NCBI RefSeq assembly: GCF_000383915.1
Contig: NZ_KB912942.1
Span: 6,644,413-6,708,412, forward strand
Reading direction: 5' to 3'
DNA: 64,000 nt
From: Amycolatopsis benzoatilytica AK 16/65
GTDB taxonomy: Bacteria > Actinomycetota > Actinomycetes > Mycobacteriales > Pseudonocardiaceae
Under the pieces are notes generated by a model. That model saw only the letters and a program-made list of their open reading frames with translations, was not told where the DNA came from and did no database searches. The position numbers were made by a program, and so were the translations under genes. Of the stretch, positions 8,201 through 15,243 are shown in pieces; the stretch's first letter is position 1; each line of letters begins with the position of its first letter.

Positions 8201-9312
8201 CCACCATCCTCACCAGGCACACCACCGAGCCGACGCTGGAAATCGACCTCTCCTCGATCGCGGCCAACACTCAGCGGCTCGCCCGCGCGGCGACCGGCTC
8301 CGTCATGGCCGTAGTCAAGGCGGACGGCTTCGGGCACGGCCTTGCCGACGTCGCGCGCACTGCACTCGCGAACGGCGCGACCTGGCTCGGTGCCACTTCG
8401 CTCGCGGAGGCCATCGCGATCCGCGAAGCTGAGCTGTCCGCGCCCGTCCTCAGCTGGCTGAACCCGGTCGACGCGGACGCGTGGACCGCTGCCCGCCATC
8501 GGATCGACCTGGCGGTGCCGAGTGTCCGGCACCTCGACGCGTTCGTCGAAGCCGCCGCCGGGCACCCGCTGCGCGTGCATCTCCACCTGGACACCGGAAT
8601 GGCCCGCGACGGCGCGGCCCCGTGCGAATGGCTCGATCTCGTCACCGCCGCGCGTCGCGCCGAGCTTGCCGGGACCGCACAGGTCGTCGGCTTGATGGGG
8701 CACCTCGCCTGGTCGAACGAGCCGGGACATCCGGCGAACGCCGCCGGGCGCCAAGCGCTGCTGCACGGTGCCGAACTCGCCGCGCGCGCCGGGCTGCGGC
8801 CCAGCGTCCGGCACCTCGCTGCCACCGCCGCCACGCTCACCGATCCCAGCACCCACTTCGACCTGGTCCGAGTCGGCGCCGGCCTGGTCGGAATCGACCC
8901 GTCCGGCAGAACCCGGCTGCGGTCCGCGCTTCGGTTGACCGCGCCCGTGGTGCAGGTGCGCTCGGTGCCGGCCGGGGTCGGCGTCGGGTACGGGCACCGG
9001 CACGTCACCGACCGCGCGACGACGCTGGCGTTGCTGCCGGTCGGCTACGCGGACGGCCTGCCTCGCGCGGCGTCCAGCCGAGCGGAAGTCGTCGTGGCCG
9101 GACGACGACGGCGGGTCACCGGGATGACCTCGATGGACCAGGTCGTCGTCGACCTCGGCGACGATCTGGTCGAACCGGGCACCGAGGCGATCCTTTTCGG
9201 ACCGGGCGACGACGGCGAGCCGACCGTCGCCGACTGGGCCAGGTGGGCGGGCACGATCCCGCACGAGATCGTCACCGGAATCGGCGCGCGGGTGCGGCGG
9301 AGCATCCGATAG
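8197..9312 (+). CDS. Alanine racemase family protein (PLP, fold III)
   Basis: The 371-residue protein has the alanine racemase layout. An N-terminal TIM barrel carries the PLP lysine in VVKADGFGHG (near residue 41). A C-terminal beta domain carries the second catalytic base Tyr in GVGYGHRHVT, VGYADGLPR, and a TSMDQVVVDLGD segment corresponding to the usual SMDQ motif. It would interconvert L- and D-alanine, or possibly serine, for peptidoglycan precursors. It is coupled to the dipeptidase and followed 115 bp later by a D-Ala-D-Ala ligase. It lacks the membrane domain of VanT serine racemases. Most actinobacteria have a housekeeping alr elsewhere, so this may be a second, specialised copy (inference). 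Confidence 0.85.
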   Translation: MTTILTRHTTEPTLEIDLSSIAANTQRLARAATGSVMAVVKADGFGHGLADVARTALANGATWLGATSLAEAIAIREAELSAPVLSWLNPVDADAWTAARHRIDLAVPSVRHLDAFVEAAAGHPLRVHLHLDTGMARDGAAPCEWLDLVTAARRAELAGTAQVVGLMGHLAWSNEPGHPANAAGRQALLHGAELAARAGLRPSVRHLAATAATLTDPSTHFDLVRVGAGLVGIDPSGRTRLRSALRLTAPVVQVRSVPAGVGVGYGHRHVTDRATTLALLPVGYADGLPRAASSRAEVVVAGRRRRVTGMTSMDQVVVDLGDDLVEPGTEAILFGPGDDGEPTVADWARWAGTIPHEIVTGIGARVRRSIR

Positions 9313-9427
9313 CCAGCGGATCGCGACGCGGGGAACAGCCCACGCGAACCCGCTGCGGCTGCCCACCGCCATCAGCCGAAGCACCCCGGCCTCCCGCCAT
9401 TTCGTTACGCCCCACCAAGGAGTCACC

Positions 9428-10378
9428 ATGAGCACCCGAGTTGCCGTCATCGGCGGCGGCCAGAACTGCGAACACGACGTCTCCCTCGCCTCCGCGGCCG
9501 CGGTACGCGGTGCGCTCGATCCGGCCAAGTACGAACCCGTCCCCCTCACCATCCGCCACGACGGCATCTGGCTCGGCCCGGAGAGCCAGCCCCTCGCCGA
9601 CACCAAAAGCGCGAGTCTCGCCGCCGCGCTGGAGATCCTCGGCACTTGTGCGCTCGCCATCCCGCTGGTCCACGGGCCGCGCGGCGAGGACGGCACGCTC
9701 GCTGCCCTGTGCGATCTCGCCGGTATCCCCTGTGTCGGGTCGCCGCTGCGGGCCGGGGCGCTCGCGATGGACAAGTGGGCCACCAAACTCGTCGCGGAAG
9801 CGGTCGGCGTCCTGACCGCGCCGGGTCAGCTCGTCACCGCGCCGGGGACGGTCGTTTTCGACGGACCGGTGGTAGTCAAGCCGGTCGCTGCCGGGTCGAG
9901 CTTCGGAGTACAGCTGGTCGATCGGGTCGTCGATCTCGAACCCGCGGTGCGGGCCGCTCTCGAACTGGACGATCGAGTGCTCGTCGAGCAGGTCGTGCGC
10001 GGCCGGGAGATCGACGTCGCCGTCCTCGACGGCCCGGACGGTCGCCAAGTCGCGCCACCGCTGGAAATACTGGTCAGCGAAGGGCTTTTCGACACCGAGA
10101 CCAAGTACGACGGCAGCGCCTCGTTCGTCCTCCCGGCAGAGTTGACGCCCAGCGAAAGCAAGGAACTGACCGAAGCGGCGCTGCTCGTCTACGACGCGCT
10201 CGGCTGCCGCGGCGTGGCGCGCGTCGATTTCTTCCTCACCGCCGAAGGCCCGGTGCTCAACGAGGTCAACACGATGCCGGGGATGACCGCTGCTTCCCAG
10301 GTGCCCAAGATGTTCGCCGCCGCTGGACTGTCCTATTCGGACTTCCTGGACCGGCTGATCCACTCCGCAGTGCGATGA
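9428..10378 (+). CDS. ddl: D-alanine-D-alanine ligase family (ATP-grasp)
   Basis: The 316-residue ATP-grasp ligase has the expected landmarks: GGGQNCEHDVSLASAAAV with the D-Ala-binding Glu, PRGEDGTLAALCDLAGIPCVGS, VVVKPVAAGSSFGV for ATP, and the metal-binding end NEVNTMPGMTAAS. The omega-loop region reads FDTETKYDG. This Lys-Tyr type is seen in dipeptide ligases, not the His type of VanA/VanB D-lactate ligases. It would join two D-Ala, or D-Ala with another D-amino acid such as D-Ser. AAGGAG lies 5 bases before the ATG, a strong ribosome site. It forms a functional set with the racemase and dipeptidase just upstream. The coexistence of ligase and dipeptidase is odd and is discussed as a finding. 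Confidence 0.87.
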   Translation: MSTRVAVIGGGQNCEHDVSLASAAAVRGALDPAKYEPVPLTIRHDGIWLGPESQPLADTKSASLAAALEILGTCALAIPLVHGPRGEDGTLAALCDLAGIPCVGSPLRAGALAMDKWATKLVAEAVGVLTAPGQLVTAPGTVVFDGPVVVKPVAAGSSFGVQLVDRVVDLEPAVRAALELDDRVLVEQVVRGREIDVAVLDGPDGRQVAPPLEILVSEGLFDTETKYDGSASFVLPAELTPSESKELTEAALLVYDALGCRGVARVDFFLTAEGPVLNEVNTMPGMTAASQVPKMFAAAGLSYSDFLDRLIHSAVR

Positions 10379-10427
10379 GTGGACGGGAGCCGGACTGGAC
10401 GTGATGCGCGGCTTCACGGTGGAACTG

Positions 10428-10478
10428 CCGTGAAGGGCCCCTTCCCGGACTTAGATTCCCTCAAGGGGCCCCTCACGG
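10428..10478. repeat. GGGCCC-family dispersed inverted repeat, copy 1
   Basis: The 16-bp arms CCGTGAAGGGCCCCTT and AAGGGGCCCCTCACGG pair with one mismatch around a 19-base spacer. Related copies lie at 13495-13543 and 53723-53777, with looser relatives at 11417-11460 and 28774-28783. This copy is in the gap where the ligase and a hydrolase gene converge. A terminator-like role is inferred from position. Confidence 0.8.
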
Positions 10479-10509
10479 ACCGGGATCGCTGGGGTCCGGC
10501 CCCGAGCAG

Positions 10510-11253
10510 TCAGCAGGAGGCCCAGAACTCGGTCAGGATTCGTGCGCCCTGCACCGGGTCCTGCGTCATCCACCAATGCCCCAACCCCTCGAGCACCGTG
10601 ACCCGCGCCCCGGCCCGGGCGGCCGTGCGCCGGCGTTGCTCGTCGGTGCCGACGTAGTGGTCCTCGGTCGCCAGCACGACCAGACCCGGCCGTTGTGCCG
10701 CGCGCTCCAGGTGCTGCCCGAACTCCGCGATCGCCGGCTGAGCCGCCGACCGGTACAGCGGCAGCACCGCTCGCGCCATCTCGTCGTTCACTCCCTCGGC
10801 GACCTTGGCCGCCACCGATTCGTGCATCCCGCCGCGCACCAGGCGTTCCGCCCGCGTCTCGATCGGGGCGCCGAACATCGCGGCGACCATTTCCTCGCCG
10901 ACGCCCGGTGTCTGCCAACCCTGGGCCAGGTCGTGCCACACGTACTCCGGGTCGAACGCGCCCGCCGTGTCGCTGACCCAGCTGCGCACGAGCTCCGGCC
11001 GCGCCATCACCGCGTTGAGGACGTGCGCGCCGCCCCAGTCGTGTCCGACCAGGTCGACCGGCTCGGGGAACTTCTCCAGCTCGCCGATCAGCCAGTCGCG
11101 GTACTCGACGGCGGTCGCGCCGAACCCGGCGGGCAGCGGCGCGCCGAATCCAGGCGGCGACAGGCACACCGTGCTGGTGTCGCCCAGCTCGGCGATGAGC
11201 CGCTCCCACACCGCCGCGGTCTCCGGGTTGCCGTGCACGAAAACTGCAGTCAT
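10510..11253 (-). CDS. Alpha/beta hydrolase
   Basis: The 247-residue alpha/beta hydrolase has the oxyanion region FVHGNPETAAVWERL. The expected nucleophile position is GHDWGG: Asp replaces Ser, as in epoxide hydrolases and haloalkane dehalogenases. A late His sits in EGLGHWWMTQDP. It lacks a signal peptide and membrane segments and should be cytoplasmic. The Asp nucleophile makes epoxide hydrolase or dehalogenase chemistry more likely than ester hydrolysis, but the substrate is unknown. The start ATG opens directly into the first beta strand (MTAVFVHG), so the N-terminus is short but plausible. GGAGGAG lies 5-6 bases upstream of the start. It is probably monocistronic. Confidence 0.83.
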   Translation of the reverse strand: MTAVFVHGNPETAAVWERLIAELGDTSTVCLSPPGFGAPLPAGFGATAVEYRDWLIGELEKFPEPVDLVGHDWGGAHVLNAVMARPELVRSWVSDTAGAFDPEYVWHDLAQGWQTPGVGEEMVAAMFGAPIETRAERLVRGGMHESVAAKVAEGVNDEMARAVLPLYRSAAQPAIAEFGQHLERAAQRPGLVVLATEDHYVGTDEQRRRTAARAGARVTVLEGLGHWWMTQDPVQGARILTEFWASC

Positions 11254-11416
11254 CGGACTCCTCCCTCGGGTTCACCGCCAGAGTACTGATCGCCGACCGC
11301 GTTGACCCGGATCTTCCGCGGTGCCAGTCCGTTTCGCGACGGTGGCCGCCAGCGGGGCCGGGTCAGACCGTGCTCGCCGGTCGCCGGCGGCGACGCCCAT
11401 CTGTCGGCGGTCAGAA

Positions 11417-11460
11417 CGATGTCCGGGAAAGGACCCCTCGAAACCCCTTCCCGGACATCG
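11417..11460. repeat. Inverted repeat related to the GGGCCC family, in a 381-bp gene-free gap
   Basis: Perfect 13-bp arms (CGATGTCCGGGAA and its complement) enclose an 18-base spacer containing GGACCCC and ACCCC. It lies in the gap 11254-11634, downstream of the membrane protein gene and upstream of the hydrolase start, both on the minus strand. A terminator for the membrane protein gene is the simplest reading. I see no gene in the rest of the gap. Confidence 0.65.
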
Positions 11461-11634
11461 AACCGCTCGGCACGCCGGTGGCGAACCCCCATCCGTCACC
11501 AGCGTGTTGCGCAGCGCTCCCCTAGAGTGCCCTCTCCCCCGGCAGACTCTCCCCTGTGGACACTTCTCTTCCCCGAAACTCCTTCGCACGCAGCACTTCC
11601 CCCGAGTACTGCTCCCCCATCCAGTGCGTCCCGG

Positions 11635-12156
11635 TCAGGCGGCGAACGCCGGGGCCGGCGCCTGAGCCGTCTTGCGGGCCCGGACCGCGCGGTTCGCGCC
11701 CGGCAGCCACTGCACCACCAACGCGACCAGCAGGCAGATCGCCGCGACCGCGTCGAATGCTCGCAGCAGCGCCGGGTCCAGGTCGATCAAGTCGCGCAGG
11801 GCGAGGCCGATGCCGAACACCGCGAACACGGTCAGCACGATCCGCGCCCAGTTGCGCGCGGCCAGCACGAACGCCGCCGACGCCACCGCGACCACGCCGA
11901 TGACCAGCCAGATCGCCGCGCGGCTGGTGAACGAGTCGAGCGCGATCTTGGTCAAGTCCTCCACGCTGAGCAGCCCGGCCACCTCGCGGCCTTCGCCTTT
12001 CAGGTAGTCCTCCGCCATCGGCCGGATCAGGTCTTCTCGCTGGATCAGCACCAGCGCGCCCCACAACACCCCGCTGAGCGCACCGGCCAGCCCGAGCGCC
12101 CCGGCGGCAGTCAAGGTGCGGGAACGGCCCGCACCGGTGGAACCGTACGAACTCAC
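11635..12156 (-). CDS. Four-helix integral membrane protein, unknown function
   Basis: The 173-residue protein has four clear membrane segments: around residues 18-38, then three in the second half near AIWLVIGVVAVASAAFVL, IVLTVFAVFGIGLALR and AVAAICLLVALVVQWL. Between the first and second lies a hydrophilic loop of about 45 residues (QREDLIRPMAEDYLKGEG). The GTG at 12156 is chosen because GAGGAG precedes it at a usable distance; longer frames start without one. The C-terminus is Arg/Ala-rich and probably cytoplasmic. It diverges from the LysR-type gene at 12333 and may be its target. No family name can be given with confidence. Confidence 0.7.
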   Translation of the reverse strand: MSSYGSTGAGRSRTLTAAGALGLAGALSGVLWGALVLIQREDLIRPMAEDYLKGEGREVAGLLSVEDLTKIALDSFTSRAAIWLVIGVVAVASAAFVLAARNWARIVLTVFAVFGIGLALRDLIDLDPALLRAFDAVAAICLLVALVVQWLPGANRAVRARKTAQAPAPAFAA

Positions 12157-12232
12157 TTCTGTCGAACTCCTCGGATCAGCAATCGAATCAAGCGCCACGG
12201 AGTTTCTCGTCGACCACGTCCGCCGTCTACCC

Positions 12233-12282
12233 ATTGGCCAATATTATCTGCAGATTTTTTGAACTGGTCGCGAGATCAGTTC
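12233..12282. promoter_or_regulatory. Divergent regulatory region with two inverted repeats
   Basis: Between the membrane protein and the LysR-type gene is an unusually AT-rich patch. It contains the perfect palindrome ATTGGCCAAT (12233-12242) and the repeat GAACTG-N10-CAGTTC (12261-12282). LysR regulators usually bind such sites in the gap they share with a divergent target. Assignment to this regulator is inference. Confidence 0.45.
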
Positions 12283-12332
12283 GACCGGTACCGCTTGTCC
12301 GGCCGGTTTCCCCGGACGCTATTGTCCGAGAA

Positions 12333-13424
12333 GTGAACGCAGAAGGCGAGCCCAGCCCGACATCCGCGCCCAGTCCGCTCCGGCCGCCGTCGTTCAACGT
12401 CCTGGACCGGCTCGCGCGCAGCTCGCCCGCGCTGCTGTACACCACGTTCGACCAGCTGCGCACCCTGATCGCGGTCGCCGAAACCGGCACCGCGCTCGGT
12501 GCCGCCCGGACACTCGGCCGCGACCAGTCCAGCGTTCAGAAGCAACTCGACACCTTGAACCGCAATTTCAGCGAATTATGCGGAGAACCGTTGCTGCACC
12601 GGCAGGGACGCGGCCGGAATGTTTTGTTCACCGCCACCGGTCAAGCTTTGGCGGAACAAGCGCGGAATACTCTCAGCGAATGGCTCGACGCGATGCATGA
12701 ATGCCGCCGCGAACTCGGCGGAACGCTCACCGTCGGCGCCACCCGGTACACCCTCGGCTATCTGGCCCAGGCCGGTGACCTGGTCGCCGGCGAGTTCCGC
12801 GATCGGGGCATCGAACTGAACGTGGTGCACGTGCGCACGAAGGACCTGCTCTCCCGGCTGCTGGCCAAGGACGTGGACCTGGTGTGCGGCAGCGTCGTCA
12901 CTTCGCACGCGTTGGACGCCTGCGACATCCTCGAATGGCGACGCAGCGGGCTCAGCATTCTGACCAATGTGGACATGGAGGGACCGGGCAATCCGGTCAA
13001 GGCGAGCGAACTGCCGACCCTGCCGCTGGTCGTCCCGAGCGGCGGCGTGATCAACGACTTCGTGCACGGCTGGTTCGGCTCGGACTACCGCAACCGGCTC
13101 GACATCGTCGCCGAGATCGACTCCGCCCAGTACGGCTTCGAGCTCCTGCGCTCCGGACTGATTCACGGGTACATGCTGGTGACCGAAGGGATCGGGGAAG
13201 CCGCCGACGACAACCTGCTGCACGCGGCGTCCGGCTTGCGGACGCTCGCGCTGGTGGACGACCTGGAGCCGAAGCTGGAGCTGCTGGTGGGGGTTTTCGC
13301 ACGGCGCGGGGAGCGCTCGTCGTATCCGGGCGGGCATCCGTTGAACCTGCTGTGGGAAGCGCTACAGCCGGAGGGCAAGGACTTCTGGCTGGATATGCGC
13401 CGCGCGGGCGGGGACGCGGGCTGA
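12333..13424 (+). CDS. LysR-type transcriptional regulator
   Basis: The protein has about 363 residues from the GTG at 12333; the exact start is uncertain because no strong ribosome site is visible. A winged helix-turn-helix appears around FDQLRTLIAVAETGTALGAARTLGRDQSSVQKQLDTLNR, the typical LysR arrangement with an unusual Lys-Gln recognition helix. It is followed by a periplasmic-binding-type effector domain (GTLTVGATRYTLGYLAQAGD to the C-terminus). The extended N-terminus of about 35 residues before the HTH is longer than usual. It diverges from a small membrane protein gene with palindromic sites in the gap. The effector is unknown. Downstream it runs into a GGGCCC-family repeat facing the DUF427 gene. 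Confidence 0.82.
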   Translation: MNAEGEPSPTSAPSPLRPPSFNVLDRLARSSPALLYTTFDQLRTLIAVAETGTALGAARTLGRDQSSVQKQLDTLNRNFSELCGEPLLHRQGRGRNVLFTATGQALAEQARNTLSEWLDAMHECRRELGGTLTVGATRYTLGYLAQAGDLVAGEFRDRGIELNVVHVRTKDLLSRLLAKDVDLVCGSVVTSHALDACDILEWRRSGLSILTNVDMEGPGNPVKASELPTLPLVVPSGGVINDFVHGWFGSDYRNRLDIVAEIDSAQYGFELLRSGLIHGYMLVTEGIGEAADDNLLHAASGLRTLALVDDLEPKLELLVGVFARRGERSSYPGGHPLNLLWEALQPEGKDFWLDMRRAGGDAG

Positions 13425-13494
13425 GCGGGGCTGCCGTTGGACAGCCAGGCTCGACCAGCGTCTTGACGCCGGTGCAGGCGCAGCGAACCAGGTC

Positions 13495-13543
13495 CGTGAA
13501 GGGCCCCTTACCGGACTTGGATTCCCTCAAAGAACCCTTCACG
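13495..13543. repeat. GGGCCC-family dispersed inverted repeat, copy 2
   Basis: The arms CGTGAAGGG and CCCTTCACG are perfect over 9 bp, and the spacer resembles copy 1 closely (CCGGACTTGGATTCCCTC). The inner arm has decayed. It sits in the gap where the LysR-type and DUF427 genes converge, the same context as copies 1 and 3. Confidence 0.78.
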
Positions 13544-13648
13544 ACCGTCCCGCCGTAAAGCGCACAGAATCACGCGACACCAGCCGGTTGCGCCGCGCGC
13601 GCCCTCGACCAGGACGCGCTGGCGAACCGGCCCCGCTCGGCCAACCGC

Positions 13649-14017
13649 TCACTCCGCGATCTCCTCCACCTCCACCCGGTCCGGGTAGAACGCCACGTGC
13701 CCGGCAATGGCCGCCACCGCTTCGTATGGCTTCTCATATCCCCACACCGCGTTCTCGCCGTTCGGCGCCGCCGTCAGCGTGTAGTACGAAGCCTCTCCCT
13801 TGTACGGGCAGTAAGTCTGGTGCTCCGTCCGCGAAAGCACCGCCGCGTCGACATCTTCCAGCGGGATGTACTGCACCGGCGGGTAGCTCGCCTCCCGGAG
13901 CACCTGCGCGCGCGTGGTCGAGGCGATCACCTGCCCGCCGGCCTTGACCACCACCCGCGCCGGGTTCTGCTCGACCGTGATCGGGTGATCCGGCCCGGGA
14001 ATCAGCTGCTGGGGCAT
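13649..14017 (-). CDS. DUF427 domain protein
   Basis: This 122-residue protein belongs to the DUF427 family (PF04248). Visible landmarks are the strand ITVEQNPARVVVKAGGQVIA, the conserved YCPYKGEASYYTL and the terminal VAFYPDRVEVEE. Members are small beta-barrel proteins of unknown activity, common in actinobacteria and some eukaryotes. The ATG at 14017 is chosen because GGGAGGACAACCC precedes it; an in-frame extension upstream is Arg-rich and poorly conserved-looking. It is probably monocistronic and converges with the LysR-type gene. No catalytic prediction is justified. Confidence 0.88.
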   Translation of the reverse strand: MPQQLIPGPDHPITVEQNPARVVVKAGGQVIASTTRAQVLREASYPPVQYIPLEDVDAAVLSRTEHQTYCPYKGEASYYTLTAAPNGENAVWGYEKPYEAVAAIAGHVAFYPDRVEVEEIAE

Positions 14018-14181
14018 GGGTTGTCCTCCCAACCGAGGCGCACCCCGTCGATGCGCACCCTTCAACCCTAGGCCGGACCACCGACAAAATCAGGCTCCGG
14101 CAACCCGTGGGATCCAGCTGCGGTACCGGGTGCCGCCGGGGTATCCGGCGCTGGCCTGCCTAAGCGACGCCGGCCTGACGG

Positions 14182-14577
14182 CTAGCCGCGCGTGCGGCGC
14201 AGCCAGTACAGGCCGATCATCGGCAGCACCAGCGGGATGAAGAGATAACCCTGTCCGTACACCGACCACACGGTCGCGTCCGGGAACGCCTGCCGGTCGA
14301 AAACGCTCAGCGTGCCGACGGTCAATACCCCGGCCAGTTCGACCGTGCACGACGCCAGCGCGATCCGCCACCAGGTCCGGCCGCCGCGGGCGAGGGCGAC
14401 CGTCGCCAGCAGGTAGACCAACGCGGCGAACGCCGAGAGCAGGTACGCGAGCGGCGCTTCGTGGAACTTCGTGCCGATCTGGACACCGGCTCGCGACGTC
14501 GCCGCCAGCGCGAAGATGGCGTACACCGCGACCAAGACCCGCCCGGGCCCAGTGGCCGTCTTACGCGCTTGCTCCAC
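14182..14577 (-). CDS. Small integral membrane protein
   Basis: The 131-residue protein has four hydrophobic segments (VLVAVYAIFALAATSR, LAYLLSAFAALVYLLATVAL, IALASCTVELAGVLTVGTL and YLFIPLVLPMIGLYWLRR). The C-terminal RRTRG and the region WSVYGQGYLFIPLVLPMIGL are typical of a widespread actinobacterial family of small membrane proteins without known function. Its start overlaps the end of the next membrane protein gene by 17 bases, so the two are almost certainly co-expressed and may act together. There is no enzyme motif. A 164-bp region without a gene separates it from DUF427. Confidence 0.78.
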   Translation of the reverse strand: MEQARKTATGPGRVLVAVYAIFALAATSRAGVQIGTKFHEAPLAYLLSAFAALVYLLATVALARGGRTWWRIALASCTVELAGVLTVGTLSVFDRQAFPDATVWSVYGQGYLFIPLVLPMIGLYWLRRTRG

Positions 14578-14926
14578 TCCACACCTCGTTCAGTCGCAGC
14601 ACCATCACCGGAATGGCCAGGCAGGCGATGCCGAGCACCGCCGTACTCGACCGGCTTTGCTCGGCCAGCGCCCAGGCCGCGCCGACCGGCAGCACGACAA
14701 GGCAGCCGATCAGGTAGGCCAGGTAGGTCGCGACGCTGCCTGGATGGTGCCCGCTGGCCAGCAGCACGATCCCGATCACCAGCTGGACGACCAGCAGCAC
14801 CTCGATCACCGCGAGCGCGATCAGCAACGGGGTGTCCGGGAGCTTCTTGCGCGCCGCTTGGACGAAACTCCACAGCGCGACCAGCACCGCGCACCCGGCG
14901 ACCGCGACCGCGAACCCGAAGATCAC
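14561..14926 (-). CDS. Small integral membrane protein, first gene of a pair
   Basis: The 121-residue protein has four membrane segments: FAVAVAGCAVLVALWSFVQA, LLIALAVIEVLLVVQLVIGI, YLAYLIGCLVVLPVGAAWAL and VLGIACLAIPVMVLRL. Short polar loops (ARKKLPDTP, ASGHHPGS, AEQSRSST) separate them. AGGAGGA lies about 6 bases before the ATG. It overlaps the following membrane protein gene by 17 bases. The pair looks like a two-component membrane unit of unknown role; nothing in the sequence indicates transport or enzyme chemistry. Upstream lies the 317-bp gap before the lanthipeptide synthetase homologue. Confidence 0.78.
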   Translation of the reverse strand: MIFGFAVAVAGCAVLVALWSFVQAARKKLPDTPLLIALAVIEVLLVVQLVIGIVLLASGHHPGSVATYLAYLIGCLVVLPVGAAWALAEQSRSSTAVLGIACLAIPVMVLRLNEVWSGASA

Positions 14927-15243
14927 CCGTTCCTCCTTCTGCCCGCCAGGCTCAAACTACCCGCAGCGCCGGCCGGCCCGGACGGGCGAGGGTCGGACGG
15001 CGTGGCCCGGGCCACGTCCACCCCGGCCAGCCGGTGGCATTCCGCCAATTACCGGGCCCCCGCCGAATTCCGCTCGACCGAGTGACAGTGAATCACCCTG
15101 CGTTCGATTCCGCCCGATTCCGGTGCACCCCGGGCCGGGCAGCCGAACCGCTGAATTGGCGGATTGGCGACCCGCCGGATCCGTGCGGGAATGGGAGCCG
15201 TCGCCGGAGAACCGGAGGCCGCGCCGCTGAAAGGTCCATTTTC
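14927..15243. other. Gene-free 317-bp gap upstream of LanKC
   Basis: No lanthipeptide precursor-like small gene was found here on either strand. The region between the divergent membrane-protein pair and LanKC probably holds both promoters, but no clear -35/-10 pair stands out. A weak AAAGG sits about 10 bases before the LanKC ATG. Confidence 0.5.

Noticed and set aside
8167..9786. 539-codon minus-strand frame opposite the racemase and ligase
   Set aside because: The plus strand carries clear racemase and ligase motifs with a strong ribosome site. The minus frame has no recognisable domain.
9428..10378. VanA-type D-Ala-D-lactate ligase
   Set aside because: The omega-loop region reads TKY rather than the His-containing loop of D-lactate ligases, and no vanH dehydrogenase is adjacent.
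14927..15243. Lanthipeptide precursor gene upstream of LanKC
   Set aside because: No short frame with a leader and a Ser/Cys-rich core was found on either strand; frames here are Arg/Pro-rich artefacts. The gap after LanKC was checked with the same result.
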